Origin: Podospora comata | Taxonomy: Eukaryota; Ascomycota; Sordariomycetes; Sordariales; Podosporaceae | DNA: 64,000 bases | Assembly (NCBI GenBank): GCA_017354895.1 | Contig: CP071493.1 | Location: 4,774,001-4,838,000 of the forward strand | Direction of reading: 5' to 3' | In this document: in pieces, positions 43,644 through 55,052 of the stretch | Position numbering within the stretch: the first letter of the stretch is position 1 | Layout: each line of letters opens with the position of its first letter | Notes under the pieces: generated by a model | Database searches by the model: none | The model's input: the letters and a program-made list of their open reading frames with translations, nothing else | What the model was told of the DNA's origin: nothing | Made by a program: the position numbers and the translations under genes

Positions 43644-46600
43644 CTCGCTACTGGCTCGTGGTGGCCGAGGCCACGATGTCCCTGCTGGCAGAAATCAAGG
43701 GTCCAGCCAGTTGGGCAGCCAAGACCAGACCAGGGGGTTGCAAGCCAGGGCAAAAGCCCAAAACGTTCAAGGCAAACGTTTAAGGGAAAGCCGTCGTGCA
43801 AGTGAGCCACAAAATCTTCATTTTGAGACCAGCCCTTGGTGATCGTGTGCGTCAAGAATGGACGGTGGGAATGGATGGCGATATACTCCGGAGTCACAGC
43901 TGTGAAGCTATATTGGATGAGACGGGTGATAATAGGGTTGGCCGAGCTCCCGTCGTCCTGTCCAATCCCTTTCCAGCACCGAATCGCTGTGATGTGATGG
44001 TGCTCCGTACTGGCGGTTGGCAACAGCCGTGATTATGCCGGACGTGGGGTAAACAACGATGCCTGAGATTGATGAGCGACGGCGGATGGCGATCGAACTC
44101 GCGATAAAGACGCTGTCTTTTGGGAGGACCATTTCTTATCAAGTCAGCTTGACAGTTCTTGGTTCTGCAGCTCTGCAGCGCAGTCGGGTTTCAAGCTGTG
44201 AAGTGGAGGCTGGCAACACCTATGGGCTTCAACTGATGAATAAGGCGCAATTCTGGGGCACGGCAGCTACTCTTTTCTTTCCCCAGGTGGGGACGCGAAT
44301 CTGCAACATCGTAAACATGGTCCCTCCCTCTTTGGGCAGTTTGAGGGACGCCGACTCCGATTCCAAACATGTCAAGATCTCTCCGGCTTTGGCTGACTCC
44401 GTACTAAAGATGTACGGCAGAACATGATCCCAGGTCCCTGCCCTATATATATCAAGTGTCACAACGCTGGCATTTATGAGGCTGCGGCAACTCACAGCAC
44501 CAGCCCCGCACTGAAACGGTGTTCGAGACCGAGGCTCGCACGTTGGGGGCTGCCTCTGCCTGACCTTGAGTTTTCACATGTCTTGTCAAGGTATTCCCTT
44601 TCATGGTTTTTTCCTGTAATAAAATGCTTGCATAAGTAAAAAAATGTTGGCAGTGCAAAAACCGTTGTTATCGATCTCATCAGTGAGCTGGCAACGGCAA
44701 CGCGGGGTGAGTGAGATCCTGCGAACTCTGTCTGTCTCCACAGCTGTCTCGCCTGACAAAACTCACCAATGGGTAGCGTCCCCCTCTCGGGGAAGCAAGG
44801 GATGCGTGGGGTTCTTCAGGGGTCCCCCCTGATGGCCTCTTGTTTCCAGAAGCAGAATCGAAGAAACATCGCGATGCCTAGAAGGGCACTTCGCGTCTCA
44901 CTGGGCCCGATCTTCCGCATCTCTCTGCCCATGATGAAATTCCCACTCACCGACACGTGTCGTTCAGATACCGCACCCCCCCTAACCCCGCAGCCTGACT
45001 GCATCGACATCGCTCTCTTGTGCAGAGAGTTTTGAAACAGCCGCAACTCCTCGCAACCGTCTTTTCACCGTTCGCCAAACCATGTCGCCATCCAGTTGCG
45101 GGTGAAGGTCTTTGGTATCTCGGCTAAGGCAATACTTTACCGCTCTTCCTTGGGTACCACTTTCAACCCGTCCGGGCTGCGGAGTATCATTGAAGAACAT
45201 CTCCACCCTTGCGGTGAAGGTAGGCTGATCGTTCTGGAATTCCTCCGGGATCGTATGCTAATCGAGTTAGTTGTTTGTGCCGAGCACTTTTCATAACTGT
45301 GCTGACATCATAAACGATGACAAGAGAGGCGAGGAACCAATATTCGGCAATCATAATCTTGTCTTGAATCTCTATTTACCATGCCGCTTGGAAGAGAACG
45401 GCTCAGCAAATACCGACAACCCCCATGCTGTTCAGCGACGCACAAGCAATGGCGGTGTTGTGTGACAACTTCAATGTTGTGCTCGCTTCCTCCTGTTCAG
45501 CCTCGCGCTTTTCCTCCGAACTACAGACGGCAAACCCCCATCTTTTACCCGGCAAGGGGGCAGTCTCCTCCAGCATGGATCTTCCGGCCAGTCCCTTGTG
45601 GCTTAATACGGCTAACCGTTTAATAGGCGATCAGATGGGATGGGTGGACGATAGGTCCAGACATCCGGTTCACTCGGCCTGGCAGCCCCGAGATCTCGAG
45701 ATCTATCAAAATAGTTGCATTTGGGTCCTATCAGCCCTTGCTAGGGGTGGCAGTCATCGACGCTGTCGTCGTCCGCTCATCCGGCACTCCGAACGCAGGG
45801 CAGTGAATTCGGGTATGTGCAGCGCAGAAAGAAGATATCGATGCTGCAGGGGACCGTAAGAAAGGCGCTGGCCGTTCGTGTGAGTATCCCAATCTCTTTC
45901 GAGGATCCCATCAGGGCCTTTGGATGGGCTGCTCAACCCCCATGACCACGGATGCCAATGTAAGGATACGAGGCGAGATCCGGCGACCTTGGAGGCTAGG
46001 CTGAATCCCTGGCGGTTGGAAGTGGCACATTCCGTCTATGAGGTCAAGATCTGGCCTCTGGTGGATGCCTAGGAGAAGTCATGCCCAGTTGGAAGTCTCG
46101 CCGGACACAAACAAAAGATACAGGGTTAGCTGTGCCGCCTGGATATTCGGCGGTGAAGTCCATCTCGAATCCTACCTACCTATGCGGCCGTCTATGCCAA
46201 TACAATCCGGCCTTGGCATGGTTTTGAACTTGCTTCCTGTTGATGATCCTAGAAGCTCTCAGCACAAAGTGAGTGTCCCACCTTCACCGCTTCAGATAAG
46301 GTAGGCGGATTGAAGGGGATAGGATTGCAATCGTCGAATTAAGCTTCACAGATGTACGGCCGAGCGCTGATCATGAGGTATACCTCAGTTGTCGCTGCTA
46401 CTACGTAGCATTTCTGGGGGTTCTCAGTCTGTAGGAAAGAGCTTCAGACCAAAAATGTGCCTGGTGATTGATGGAGACCCTTGTCTTACACGGTCAGTAG
46501 CCAATCAGAGCCAAGCAATAGGTAGGTAAGTTCCCAAGGAAGCGGAAGGAGCAACCGACCACAGACAAGCAAGATTCAAGTGTCCGCCATCGTGAAATTC

Positions 46601-47004
46601 GTCGGCACCCAACAACCTCAGGCACTGTGCGAGATGCATTCCCCTCTCATTCGAGTCAAAATTGCGTCTAGAAAACGCTGATTCCGCTCTATCGCTTGTG
46701 TCCCGCTCATATAACATGTCATAATTTGTTTCCGCCCTACCCTTTGACGCAGATTTCCACCCTCACCGGTTCCCCGCCTCTGCTGTATCAGATGCACACA
46801 CTTCTGCCACTCCCGTCACGATCCAGACAAGCATCCTGGCAACCTGGTGACTCTTGAACACCAAACCTCCTCACTTTGGCACCACATGGAAACGCCACGA
46901 AAAAAAAAATACCAAAACGCCTTCCCCATTTGATCTGGCCAAAGTCACATCATCATCGCCTGTATCTCGTCTACTCGGTGTGCCCTATCTAGGCGGTCGA
47001 ATCT
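43644..47004. other. Gene-poor interval
   Basis: 3.4 kb with no supported gene on either strand. The left part is the promoter of the 783-aa gene; the right end is the 3' flank of the lysine aminomutase. A minus-strand frame at 44229-44495 (non-ATG start) has fairly ordinary composition (GTWDHVLPYIFSTESAKAGE) but stands alone. Confidence 0.45.
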
Positions 47005-48759
47005 TTAGTTGGGGAGAGTGTCGATGGGGTCGTAGTACTCGTAGACCTTGTTCTCCTTGTCGCGGCCCGTCACAGCCGGAGCCATGTAAGTCGATAGCCC
47101 TGTCTTGGGGTCATATGACTCATACGAGCAGGCCAAACGCTTACCGCCGCCGGCAGGAAGATCAACGACGAACTGAGGCATCATGAAACCGGCGATGGAG
47201 CCGCGGATGCGGGCCTCGAGGTCGAGAATGGTCTGCAGGGGTGTCCGCAGATGCTCGACTCTCTCCACCATGTCACACTGGTAGACATAATACTGCGGCT
47301 GCGTCAGCAAAGTTTGCTACATCACTTGCCACTGTGCATATACAGCTTGGCCATATCGGCAAGGAATTACCCACAGGGAAGACCTTGTTGTCGGCAAGAT
47401 CACGGATCAGCTTCGACATAGTGTCGACATCGTCGTTCACGCCCCGCAGAAGCACTGTCTGGTTTCGGACCATGACGCCTTCCTCAAACAACTTCTGACT
47501 AGCATCTTTGCTGATCCACGAGATCTCGTTGGGGTGGTTGAAGTGAGTGTGCCAGGCAACAGCTTTTCCAGCCTTCTTGGCCTTGTTGGATATGTCGATG
47601 AGGGCATTGACCCAACCGTCCGACTCGTCCAGGATACGGCTCGGGGCTACCGCCAGTCCCTTGGAGGCAAAGCGGAAGCGCTTGATGTTGGGCATGCCAA
47701 TCAACCTGTCGCCAATCATTCTAAGCTGATCCGGTTGCAGGTAGTAAGAGTCGCCTCCAGAGACGACAATATCCTGCAGGGCGGGCGTGTTCTCGATGTA
47801 CGCGAAGGCCTCCTCCCATCTCCTGCGGGTCGGCTTCAGAGATGCCTTGGTGACAGTGTCCGTATCGGCTCCCACAGCGTAGGACCGCGTGCAGAACATG
47901 CAATAAGTTGGGCACACCGAGGTTGCTAGCGGCTTGTCAGCGGGCCACTTTCTACACACAAAACATCGACAAACTCACGCAGGAAGAGGGCCTTGTCGCT
48001 ATACCGATGAACAAGGCCCTTGACGGGGGAGTCGGCCTCCTCGTGAAGCGAGTCAAGCGCCAACTTGGGATGATCGGGAATGAGCACCGACTTGAGAGGA
48101 AGAAACTGGCGAATGATGGGGTCGTGCCGGGGGTTCTCCCAGTTGACCCGACTCAAGATGTACGGACTGAAGCCCTTGGTTAACATCCCTGGACTTTCAA
48201 CAGGTTTGCGGTCAACTCACGTCATTCGTATGGCCATTGTTGCAGCAGCCACACCCTCCATAACATCCGCGATGAACTCATCGCGAGACTGCATCTGCGT
48301 GCCCAGCTCGTTCAGAGGCACTTCTTCCGGGACGACAGCCTGCAGAAACTTGAACAGCTTGGCTGTGCCCTGCACAGTATTGGCAACCTAGGGGATATTG
48401 TGTATAAGCTCATGGCCGTGTACCGACAAAAGGAAAGTTGATGGCGCCAGACTTACGCTCCAACGATATGAGAGAAAGTCCTTGGCCGACACATTCTCCC
48501 AAACAGGCACCTCGCGCCAGAACTCATCCCTGTCTTGGGGAAGCGCGGCGGCAACGAGGCGTACGATTGGAGCAGGAGTCGTGCTCTGGGCCGCACTCTT
48601 TCTGTTCATAAAGAGGGGAATGCTGCTGGTGGTAGTCTCAAGGCCTTTGCCTACATCGGCAACTTGGGCCTGGCGATGGGGCACTGCTGTGACTGTGCGA
48701 GCCAAGGCAGGGGCGCGGAGGCAGACGGAAGGCCCGTGGCGAGACAGCAAGGACACCAT
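47005..48759 (-). CDS. L-lysine 2,3-aminomutase family radical-SAM enzyme
   Basis: KamA-family radical-SAM, PLP-dependent enzyme converting L-lysine to L-beta-lysine or acting on a related amino acid. Exons 48759-48457, 48387-48221, 48166-47979, 47925-47375 and 47292-47005 join to 498 residues. The iron-sulfur motif CxxxCxxC is C224, C228, C231 (CPTYCMFC). SGGDSYYLQP follows as the substrate/SAM loop. The PLP lysine is K454 in PAGGGK. Asp410 (YQCDMV) and Asp447 (VVDLP) match acidic residues that bind the lysine side chain in bacterial KamA. The last acceptor was chosen so that VFP joins YYVYQCD, as in the family; a nearer AG would insert Pro-Gln. The N-terminus is Arg-rich without acids and may target mitochondria. 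The family is mainly bacterial, so ancient transfer is plausible. MFS transporter lies divergently 1.3 kb away. Confidence 0.9.
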
Positions 48760-50096
48760 GTTGATGGCCGGGCTGATGAGAATATCGAAAGGCTTCTCGG
48801 TCGGCGGTTGTGAAGGAGATGTGGGTTGATTTGGGTGATCTCGAGTGTCGACTGGTAAGATATCCTATCCTCTTGCCTTGTTTCTGAGAGGAAGTGGGGG
48901 ATATTGAGGCCGGGGAACAGCAAGTGCTACTTATACTCCCCGTCCAGGACCTCAGATAAGATGGTGTGGTGACAATACAGATGAGAGTGAATTATCCAGG
49001 TGGGTCGGGTTTCACACGGTGTCGTTGCTCTCCGCCGTCACACTATTCACTATACATGAGCAACTCAATATTCTCTGTTGAGGCGGCCGAGTAAATTGAC
49101 TGGTGCTCTGTGCGAACTTCTCCTAGCAGGCACGGTGAAGCAGATTGTCCTATTATTCGCCTGATGCTCTTTCCCTCACGAGATGGTTAGCAGCCCACTC
49201 TACCCCAACGAAGTTGCGTGCCTCGGGACCGACGCACTCACCAGCTGGCCGCCAGCCTGCTTGATGTTTCAAAATTGGAATATATATAGCCTTGGACGGT
49301 CGAGAGTCAGGTGGTTGGGCCGCACTATTCAGGATGTTTGCCGCAAGTCTTAATCCCGTGTTCTTGCGATGCTCTCTCCCACTGTGTTTATAGCTCAACA
49401 ATCACAAAGGACTTTGAGAATGGGCCTCTCAGATACCGTGACACTGAATCTCGCTGTCAGGTAGGACCTCTTTCTCACCAGATCTCCAGGTTTTGCTGGC
49501 CGGAATGCAGCAAGGGTTGCTTGACACCTTCCCATCCCAGACTCTCATCCAATATCTGCCCCAACGCCCCACTACGGAGTGGTGTCAGTATCAAGAAGTG
49601 AGCGCGGGATATGCTCCTGATGGTGGGGGACAACATGCCTTGGGAGAGCGAGCCCAGGCCAGGTTTTCTCACTGTGCTCTTGGTGAAAACTGAGGCTCCT
49701 GCGGTGTATAAACACACCTCGAAGCCGGTTGACCGTTGGGATCTTCGTCTCTAGACCGGAGCTAACGCGACTTGAGCACCAATCTGAGTCGGGTTTGATC
49801 GGTTTGATCCAGGGGCAGAATTTCGTCACCGTTGAGCCAGATTGTTCGCCGAGTTTTGAGTTTGGTGCCCTGCAGCTACGACCCTCATATACTTTTCCGG
49901 CCATGATGTTCGATCCGAGAGGCTCCAACACCACGACACCGCCAGCGGAAGAAACCAAGATGAAGTATGGGGACCCAATCCTGCATGCATGCAAGTAGGA
50001 GATTCAAGCGTTTAAGAAAGTGAGATCTGACAGACCCCTTGCTTCAGACATCTAGATCGTCAGACGGCTTCGGCTCTTGCTGAAAAGCCACCGCAG
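48760..50096. promoter_or_regulatory. Divergent upstream region, KamA-like / MFS
   Basis: 1.3 kb between divergent start codons; no supported gene. Short frames only. Nothing specific recognised. Confidence 0.5.
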
Positions 50097-51685
50097 ATGG
50101 CAACACCGGCAACCAGGGACTTGGAGTATGCCGATGTCATTTTGGCTGCATGTCCGCCCAACGGATCGGCGCCACAGGCCGAGATGGATCGGGGTTGGCG
50201 GCCATGGAAGGTCGTGATAGGCTCTTACTGTCTATCGGTGACCGTTTACGGACTGTTGAGCACCATCGGTCTCTTTCAGACACACTGGAAAGAAGACATG
50301 CTCAAGGAATACACATACAGTGAGATATCGTGGATCATATCCATGTTTGGCTTTCTGGACTGCTTCGTAGCGGCCCCGGCCGGCATTGTATTCGACCGAT
50401 ATGGTTCAAGGTGGCTCTTGGCGGTCAACAGCATGATATATCTTGGGTCCTTCGTAGGTCTGGCTTTCTCGTCGACCTATAGCGAGCTGATGGGTTGCAT
50501 GGTGGTGGCAGGAGTCTCATCTGGTGCGTGGCTCATCAGAAGCAAGTTTGGGAGTAGCAACATACGTGGGCTAACATGAGCGGTGTAGCAACTATCACGA
50601 CGGTCGCCTTTGCAGTCGTGAGCCATTGGTTCAAGGAGAAGGCCGGCCTCGCCACGGGGTGCGTGACCGTCAGTGCGGCATTGGGCGGAATGTTCTTCTC
50701 ACTTGTGCTCCAGAGTCTGTTTGACCGGCTGCAATGGAGGGATGCAGCCTTGATCTTGACTCTCATCCTGGCCGTGTTTGTCACGTTGGGCAATCTGCTT
50801 GTTGAGACCAACCTACCGCCGCAATCTAAGACGCAGGGAGAGCAAAGAACGGCAGGAGAAACGGAGATCTCCCGGAAGGCATGCGGCACATGGCAGTCGA
50901 TACTGGGGATCATCCAAAACCCCAAATTTTGGCTCATTACTTATGCCATATTCGGTGAGTGACCTTGGTGGTCCAGAAAGACGTCGACTGGGCAATACTA
51001 ACTCAGACATTTGTGCGCAGCATACGAACTTGTCCTCTTCATCCAATGGGGGTCGATCCCCTCTTACGCCGTGGCGACCAACTTTGGGGAGAAGCAGTTC
51101 TACCTCATGATGTCGTACAACATTGGCGCTGCTTTTGGGAGAATCTTGCCACCGTTTGTGTCCGATAGGTTGCTTGGTCCGCTGAACACAACCATAGCCA
51201 TGAACATTTTCACATTGACAGCGGTACTTGCCATCTGGCTGCCGGCGGGAGCGAGTTCCATCGACATGCTCTATCTGGTGGTTGTTCTTATGGGCATCGG
51301 CACAGGAAGCTTTGTGCCTCTAGGCGGTAGGATTTCAGGAAACATATTCCTGGCTTGAACACTTGCTGACGTTTCTGTCGTGTAGTGGCTTGCATGGGTG
51401 CTCTTTGTAAGCCTCAAGACATGGGGAAATGGCTAGGCTTCGCCTATGCAATTTCGGGGTTTGCGTAAGTTCTCCAGATTTGTCTGATCACTTATCTCTC
51501 TATACTGAACAAAACCTCTCAGGACTTTGATAGGGAACCCCGCAACCGGAGCGATCCTTGATAGACACGGGTCTAATGGCCTCGTGGCGTTCCTCGCAGC
51601 AGTTCTCGCTTCTGGCCTGATCAGCATAGGTATCCTCCGATGGCAGTGCAATGGCCGGCGTTGGTTGGTGATGGGCAAGATCTGA
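50097..51685 (+). CDS. MFS monocarboxylate-porter-type transporter
   Basis: Plasma-membrane transporter of the major facilitator superfamily, monocarboxylate porter type; substrate unknown. Exons 50097-50523, 50589-50954, 51021-51326, 51386-51464 and 51523-51685 give 446 residues. After a hydrophilic N-terminus of about 35 residues comes the hallmark DRGWRPWKVVIGSYCLSVTV, the first helix. Then come FQTHWKEDML, the helix II region SEISWIISMFGFLDCFVAAP and the loop DRYGSRW. Helix V-VI reads VVSHWFKEKAGLATGCVTVS. The C-terminal half has YELVLFIQWGSIPSYAVATN and NIGAAFGRILPPFVSDRLLG, the second MFS signature, then GNPATGAILDRHG. About 12 membrane segments. The first acceptor (GTGTAG) was chosen because an earlier AG leads to a stop. 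The divergent KamA-like gene suggests a link to amino-acid metabolism, unproven. Confidence 0.9.
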
Positions 51686-54119
51686 TGTCGGTTTACCTGG
51701 TTGGCTATGCCCTCAGGATGGGTAACACAGCAGGACGGGGAAGGGGGGGGTTGCCCGGTAGAGGTGGGACCGAACACCAGAATCTCGTTAGTTAGTAACA
51801 GTATCTAACTTTGGGGATCTGAGATCTGGACTGCTCATCAATGTAACAAAAGTCAAGGTAGGGAGAGAGGTTTATTTTGAGACTGACTTTGTGTCTATGG
51901 GTAACAAGATGACAGCGCGGGTAAGGAGAGACAGAAGTGAGACAGACCCACGGGAATTGGACAACTGACACCGGAGAATGTCGACCCGATTCTCCGACTT
52001 GTAGTTATCTGCGCAAATTCACACCGGAAGACGGGGGGGCTTTTCGACTACAACACCACCACAGCAAGCGCCCCTCAAAAGTGTACGACTGCTTCGCCGG
52101 GTTACGCAAGATCCAGATACCCGGTTTGGAACCATGTAGTTTGCTGGTACGCCTCTCTCAACCTCTCATTTCTTGCGCAGCTTTTATTTCCCGGAAAATT
52201 TTATGACAGATCGGAAATCAGAAATCTGAGGAGTACATACAGCTAGGAAACTATCCGTGAGATGGGGACGGGAGCTAATCACCCGTTTTATATGGGGGGG
52301 AGCGGTTGGGGGGGAACGAGCGGCTAGCCCCGGAATTTCGTTTCTCGGAGATGTCACAATCGGTTTTGTTGTTGCTAGAGGCCGCAGCGGTACTATACAC
52401 CACCATCTTTCCCTCTTTTTTCTCCCGCATCCACCTTGACATCGGGACCTGGCATGATCTTGGGGGGTACAAGTGGTGGGGAGGAGGGCGGTATACCTAT
52501 TGTAACGAAGATCGAGGGGAGGAGATCGAGATGGTTGGTGGTTCGTGGATGGGGTGGGACAAAGATGTAACCCGTCCGTCTTTTCTGCCCGGTTACCTAT
52601 GAGAAGGTGTGATGAGTGCAAGTGTACCCGGAAAAGCGAACCGGACATAATTATTGCGTTTGTGGTGATGATGGTTCAGCTGGTATTGGAACGCCATCGA
52701 CGTATATACGAGATATCTCTGGTACTTTACACACACAAGGCAGACGCATGGAGTTTATTGACAGCCTTACTTCTGTTATCGTGTGTCCGAGGATCGGGAG
52801 GGGGAGCTAGATATGCTCGCAGCCTTGCCGTTGGTTAGACAGGACATCTCTTTTTTTGGCTCCTCTTCCCTCTCACGTTTAACGCTTGTTTTTTTTTTTC
52901 CTTTTTCGTTCAGGGAGAATACCCATCAAAAGCCTGGCTGATAGCCTAAACTATCATTATGCCAAATAATATCATGCAGCAAGAAATACCAGGTAGTGGC
53001 ATGATCGTGCTTGTAGCAGATACGATCCCGCGGCTTTTCGGAGATCGACACTGTCATCGGTGGGAAGAAGCAAAAAAAAAAAAAAAAAAAAAAAAAAGAG
53101 CAAAAATTTGACAATCCCATATCATGATTAATGTTGGCATCGGTCGTACCAGATGATGCGTGGTTGGTTTAGGGGGGGTTGGCGGTGAGAAATACATGTC
53201 TTTGAGCTTGGGCTTTGAGGGGTGTTGATCTTTTGGATGTTATCGCCTCCGCTCTACCGTCAGGCCGCTGTCGTTGGTCCGTAATGTCTTGGAATATTGC
53301 TGTAAAACCTGCAAGTTGAGACCGGGGAATTTTTGGGTATTGATATGACGGAAGCGCACCAGTCAGATGGCAAGGGCAGATGGCAAGGGCCAGTCAAAAA
53401 TAATAAGGGAAAGATCCAGACAGAGAAAAGAAAGGTGTGACTTGCGATCTTCCGAGAACACTGATAGTTTTTTATGTGTGTCTCGGTTGAGCAGTTATCC
53501 GGAAGAGGGACGGGGTGATTTTGAACTGACAGCTGGGCGGGTGTTCTAAATAGGACATTGGGCTTACACGAGGCTGTAGGAATCTTACATCCGAGATAAG
53601 GCGGAGGTATCATGCCCAACGGGCGGAGAGATATCCCTCTATGCTGAGCTTGTGATGGGCGGAATTAAAAACACTTCGCAAAAGATAGGAAGAGGAAGAG
53701 GCATACGTCGAGATTGAGCCGGTTTGGACACGACTTCAATCTCCCATGTAGCTGCACACCCGGCGCTCTGTGAAGACTCTGGGTGCATTACCAAACACCC
53801 GAAGAGATGGACAAAAGAAAACTTATGAACCGAAGCTTCTCCTCCACCTCATGTCTGACGGGGAGTGAGCCACCCACAACGCCAGGTGAAATGTGGTGTG
53901 GGACGAGTCGTGCTTGCCAGGACCATGAGCGCAGGTGCCATCCGTAACCGACATCTAATCCTCTCTTGTGATCTCATTCCACAGGCCCACTCCATAACAC
54001 CCCCATCAACAACAGAAAAGCAAAGGCAACCCAGACTCAAAACAGGTCCCCAAGAAGCACACAAGTCACCACGAGCACTGAGCCAACTGGAGTTCGTTCA
54101 CATAGAATCCCATTTGTTC
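51686..54119. other. Gene-poor interval with homopolymer tracts
   Basis: 2.4 kb with only short, composition-driven frames. Homopolymer tracts at 52889-52899 (T) and 53072-53097 (A26). No gene, tRNA or clear repeat family seen. Confidence 0.5.
53072..53097 (+). repeat. A26 homopolymer
   Basis: Uninterrupted run of 26 A. It could be the tail of a retroposed sequence, but nothing recognisable lies upstream of it. Confidence 0.9.
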
Positions 54120-55052
54120 CTACGGTTCCAATGTCTGCTCTACTATCTGGGATGTCAGGTGATACGAGACTATTACTTCCATTGTGCCAAAGTCAACAAC
54201 ATGGTCTAGATCCTTTCCTTCCGGAAAGCTATCGCCCATCGGCTCCTTGCCAAGTAAAAAGGGGAGGACCTTCCTCCAAAGGTCACCATGGATTTCTGTC
54301 GATAGCTCCATCCCGGTGACGATATGAACCGCGTTCACAAGTGTAAATACGCCACAATCGTGCTTGTCTGCTTGGGGTGCGCACTTTCCGACCTCTATTA
54401 ACCATTCAGTTCCTAGTTCATGCCGGCCGATGAAGTGATCGATCGGCCTCGTGGCAGAGCCATGGTACGACTGGGAAGCGGAAGAATCGTATATGACGGC
54501 CTTGTGGGTGTCTTTTGTCCAAGTGTCCCAGAACCCAGTGCTCGTTTCGAATGTTCATGGCCACCAAGATATTTGCCTCTGGGCGCTTGGAGCTCGGCGG
54601 GGTGTGAAGCTTCCCAAAATATTTGCCGTCATCCTCGACGAGAACGGGGTCGATGGTCGAAAGTCGGGCCCACAAAGTACTAGAGGTGTCAGAACATCAT
54701 GGATGGCCTTGTCATCCAATCAACGACCATCTCACCAACAATCTGAGCAATTGTCATTGCGCTATGGCTCTGGACAATGTGGTTTGTTTTCTTCTTCGCC
54801 TTTATCATTGGTGACCGTGACCGGCAATTTCCGCTTCAATCCCCCTTGGTTGGAAGCGGCTGAAAATTCGAGTTCGTCTGTTAACTCATTGTTAGATAAA
54901 CTGTCATAAGCACTCATCGGGGCTTTAGGATGTGCAAACTAACCTGGCAAGTCCACGTTGCTGAGCGGCCCAGTTGGACGTTTGGTCGCAATGTCCCCGC
55001 TTAGAGCCATCTTGTCGTTTGTCGTTGGGGCCGTCTCTTGCTGGTCGGTCAT
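54120..55052 (-). pseudogene. Ulp1-type (C48) cysteine protease, frame-broken
   Basis: The minus strand encodes a Ulp1/SENP-like domain in pieces. Around 54670-54712 the frame reads LDDKAIHDVLTPLVL, the usual (W)LDD start of the domain. From about 54661 another frame reads STIDPVLVEDDGKYFGKLHT and on to ILVAMNIRNEHWVLGHLD, with the catalytic His in NEHW. After a run of four A at 54513-54516 the reading moves by one base. It then gives HKAVIYDSSASQSYHG (catalytic Asp) and APQADKHDCGVFTLVNAVHI (catalytic Gln and Cys), ending EIHGDLWRKVLPFLLG... and a stop at 54120. All four catalytic residues are encoded but not in one frame. At least two further breaks lie near 54715 and 54770. A plausible start is at 55052 (MTDQQETAPTTNDK). 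Recently decayed gene, or assembly errors. Confidence 0.72.

Noticed and set aside
44229-44495. 88-aa minus-strand frame (GTWDHVLPYIFSTESAKAGE)
   Set aside because: No ATG start, no neighbouring exon and no recognised motif; kept only as a note.
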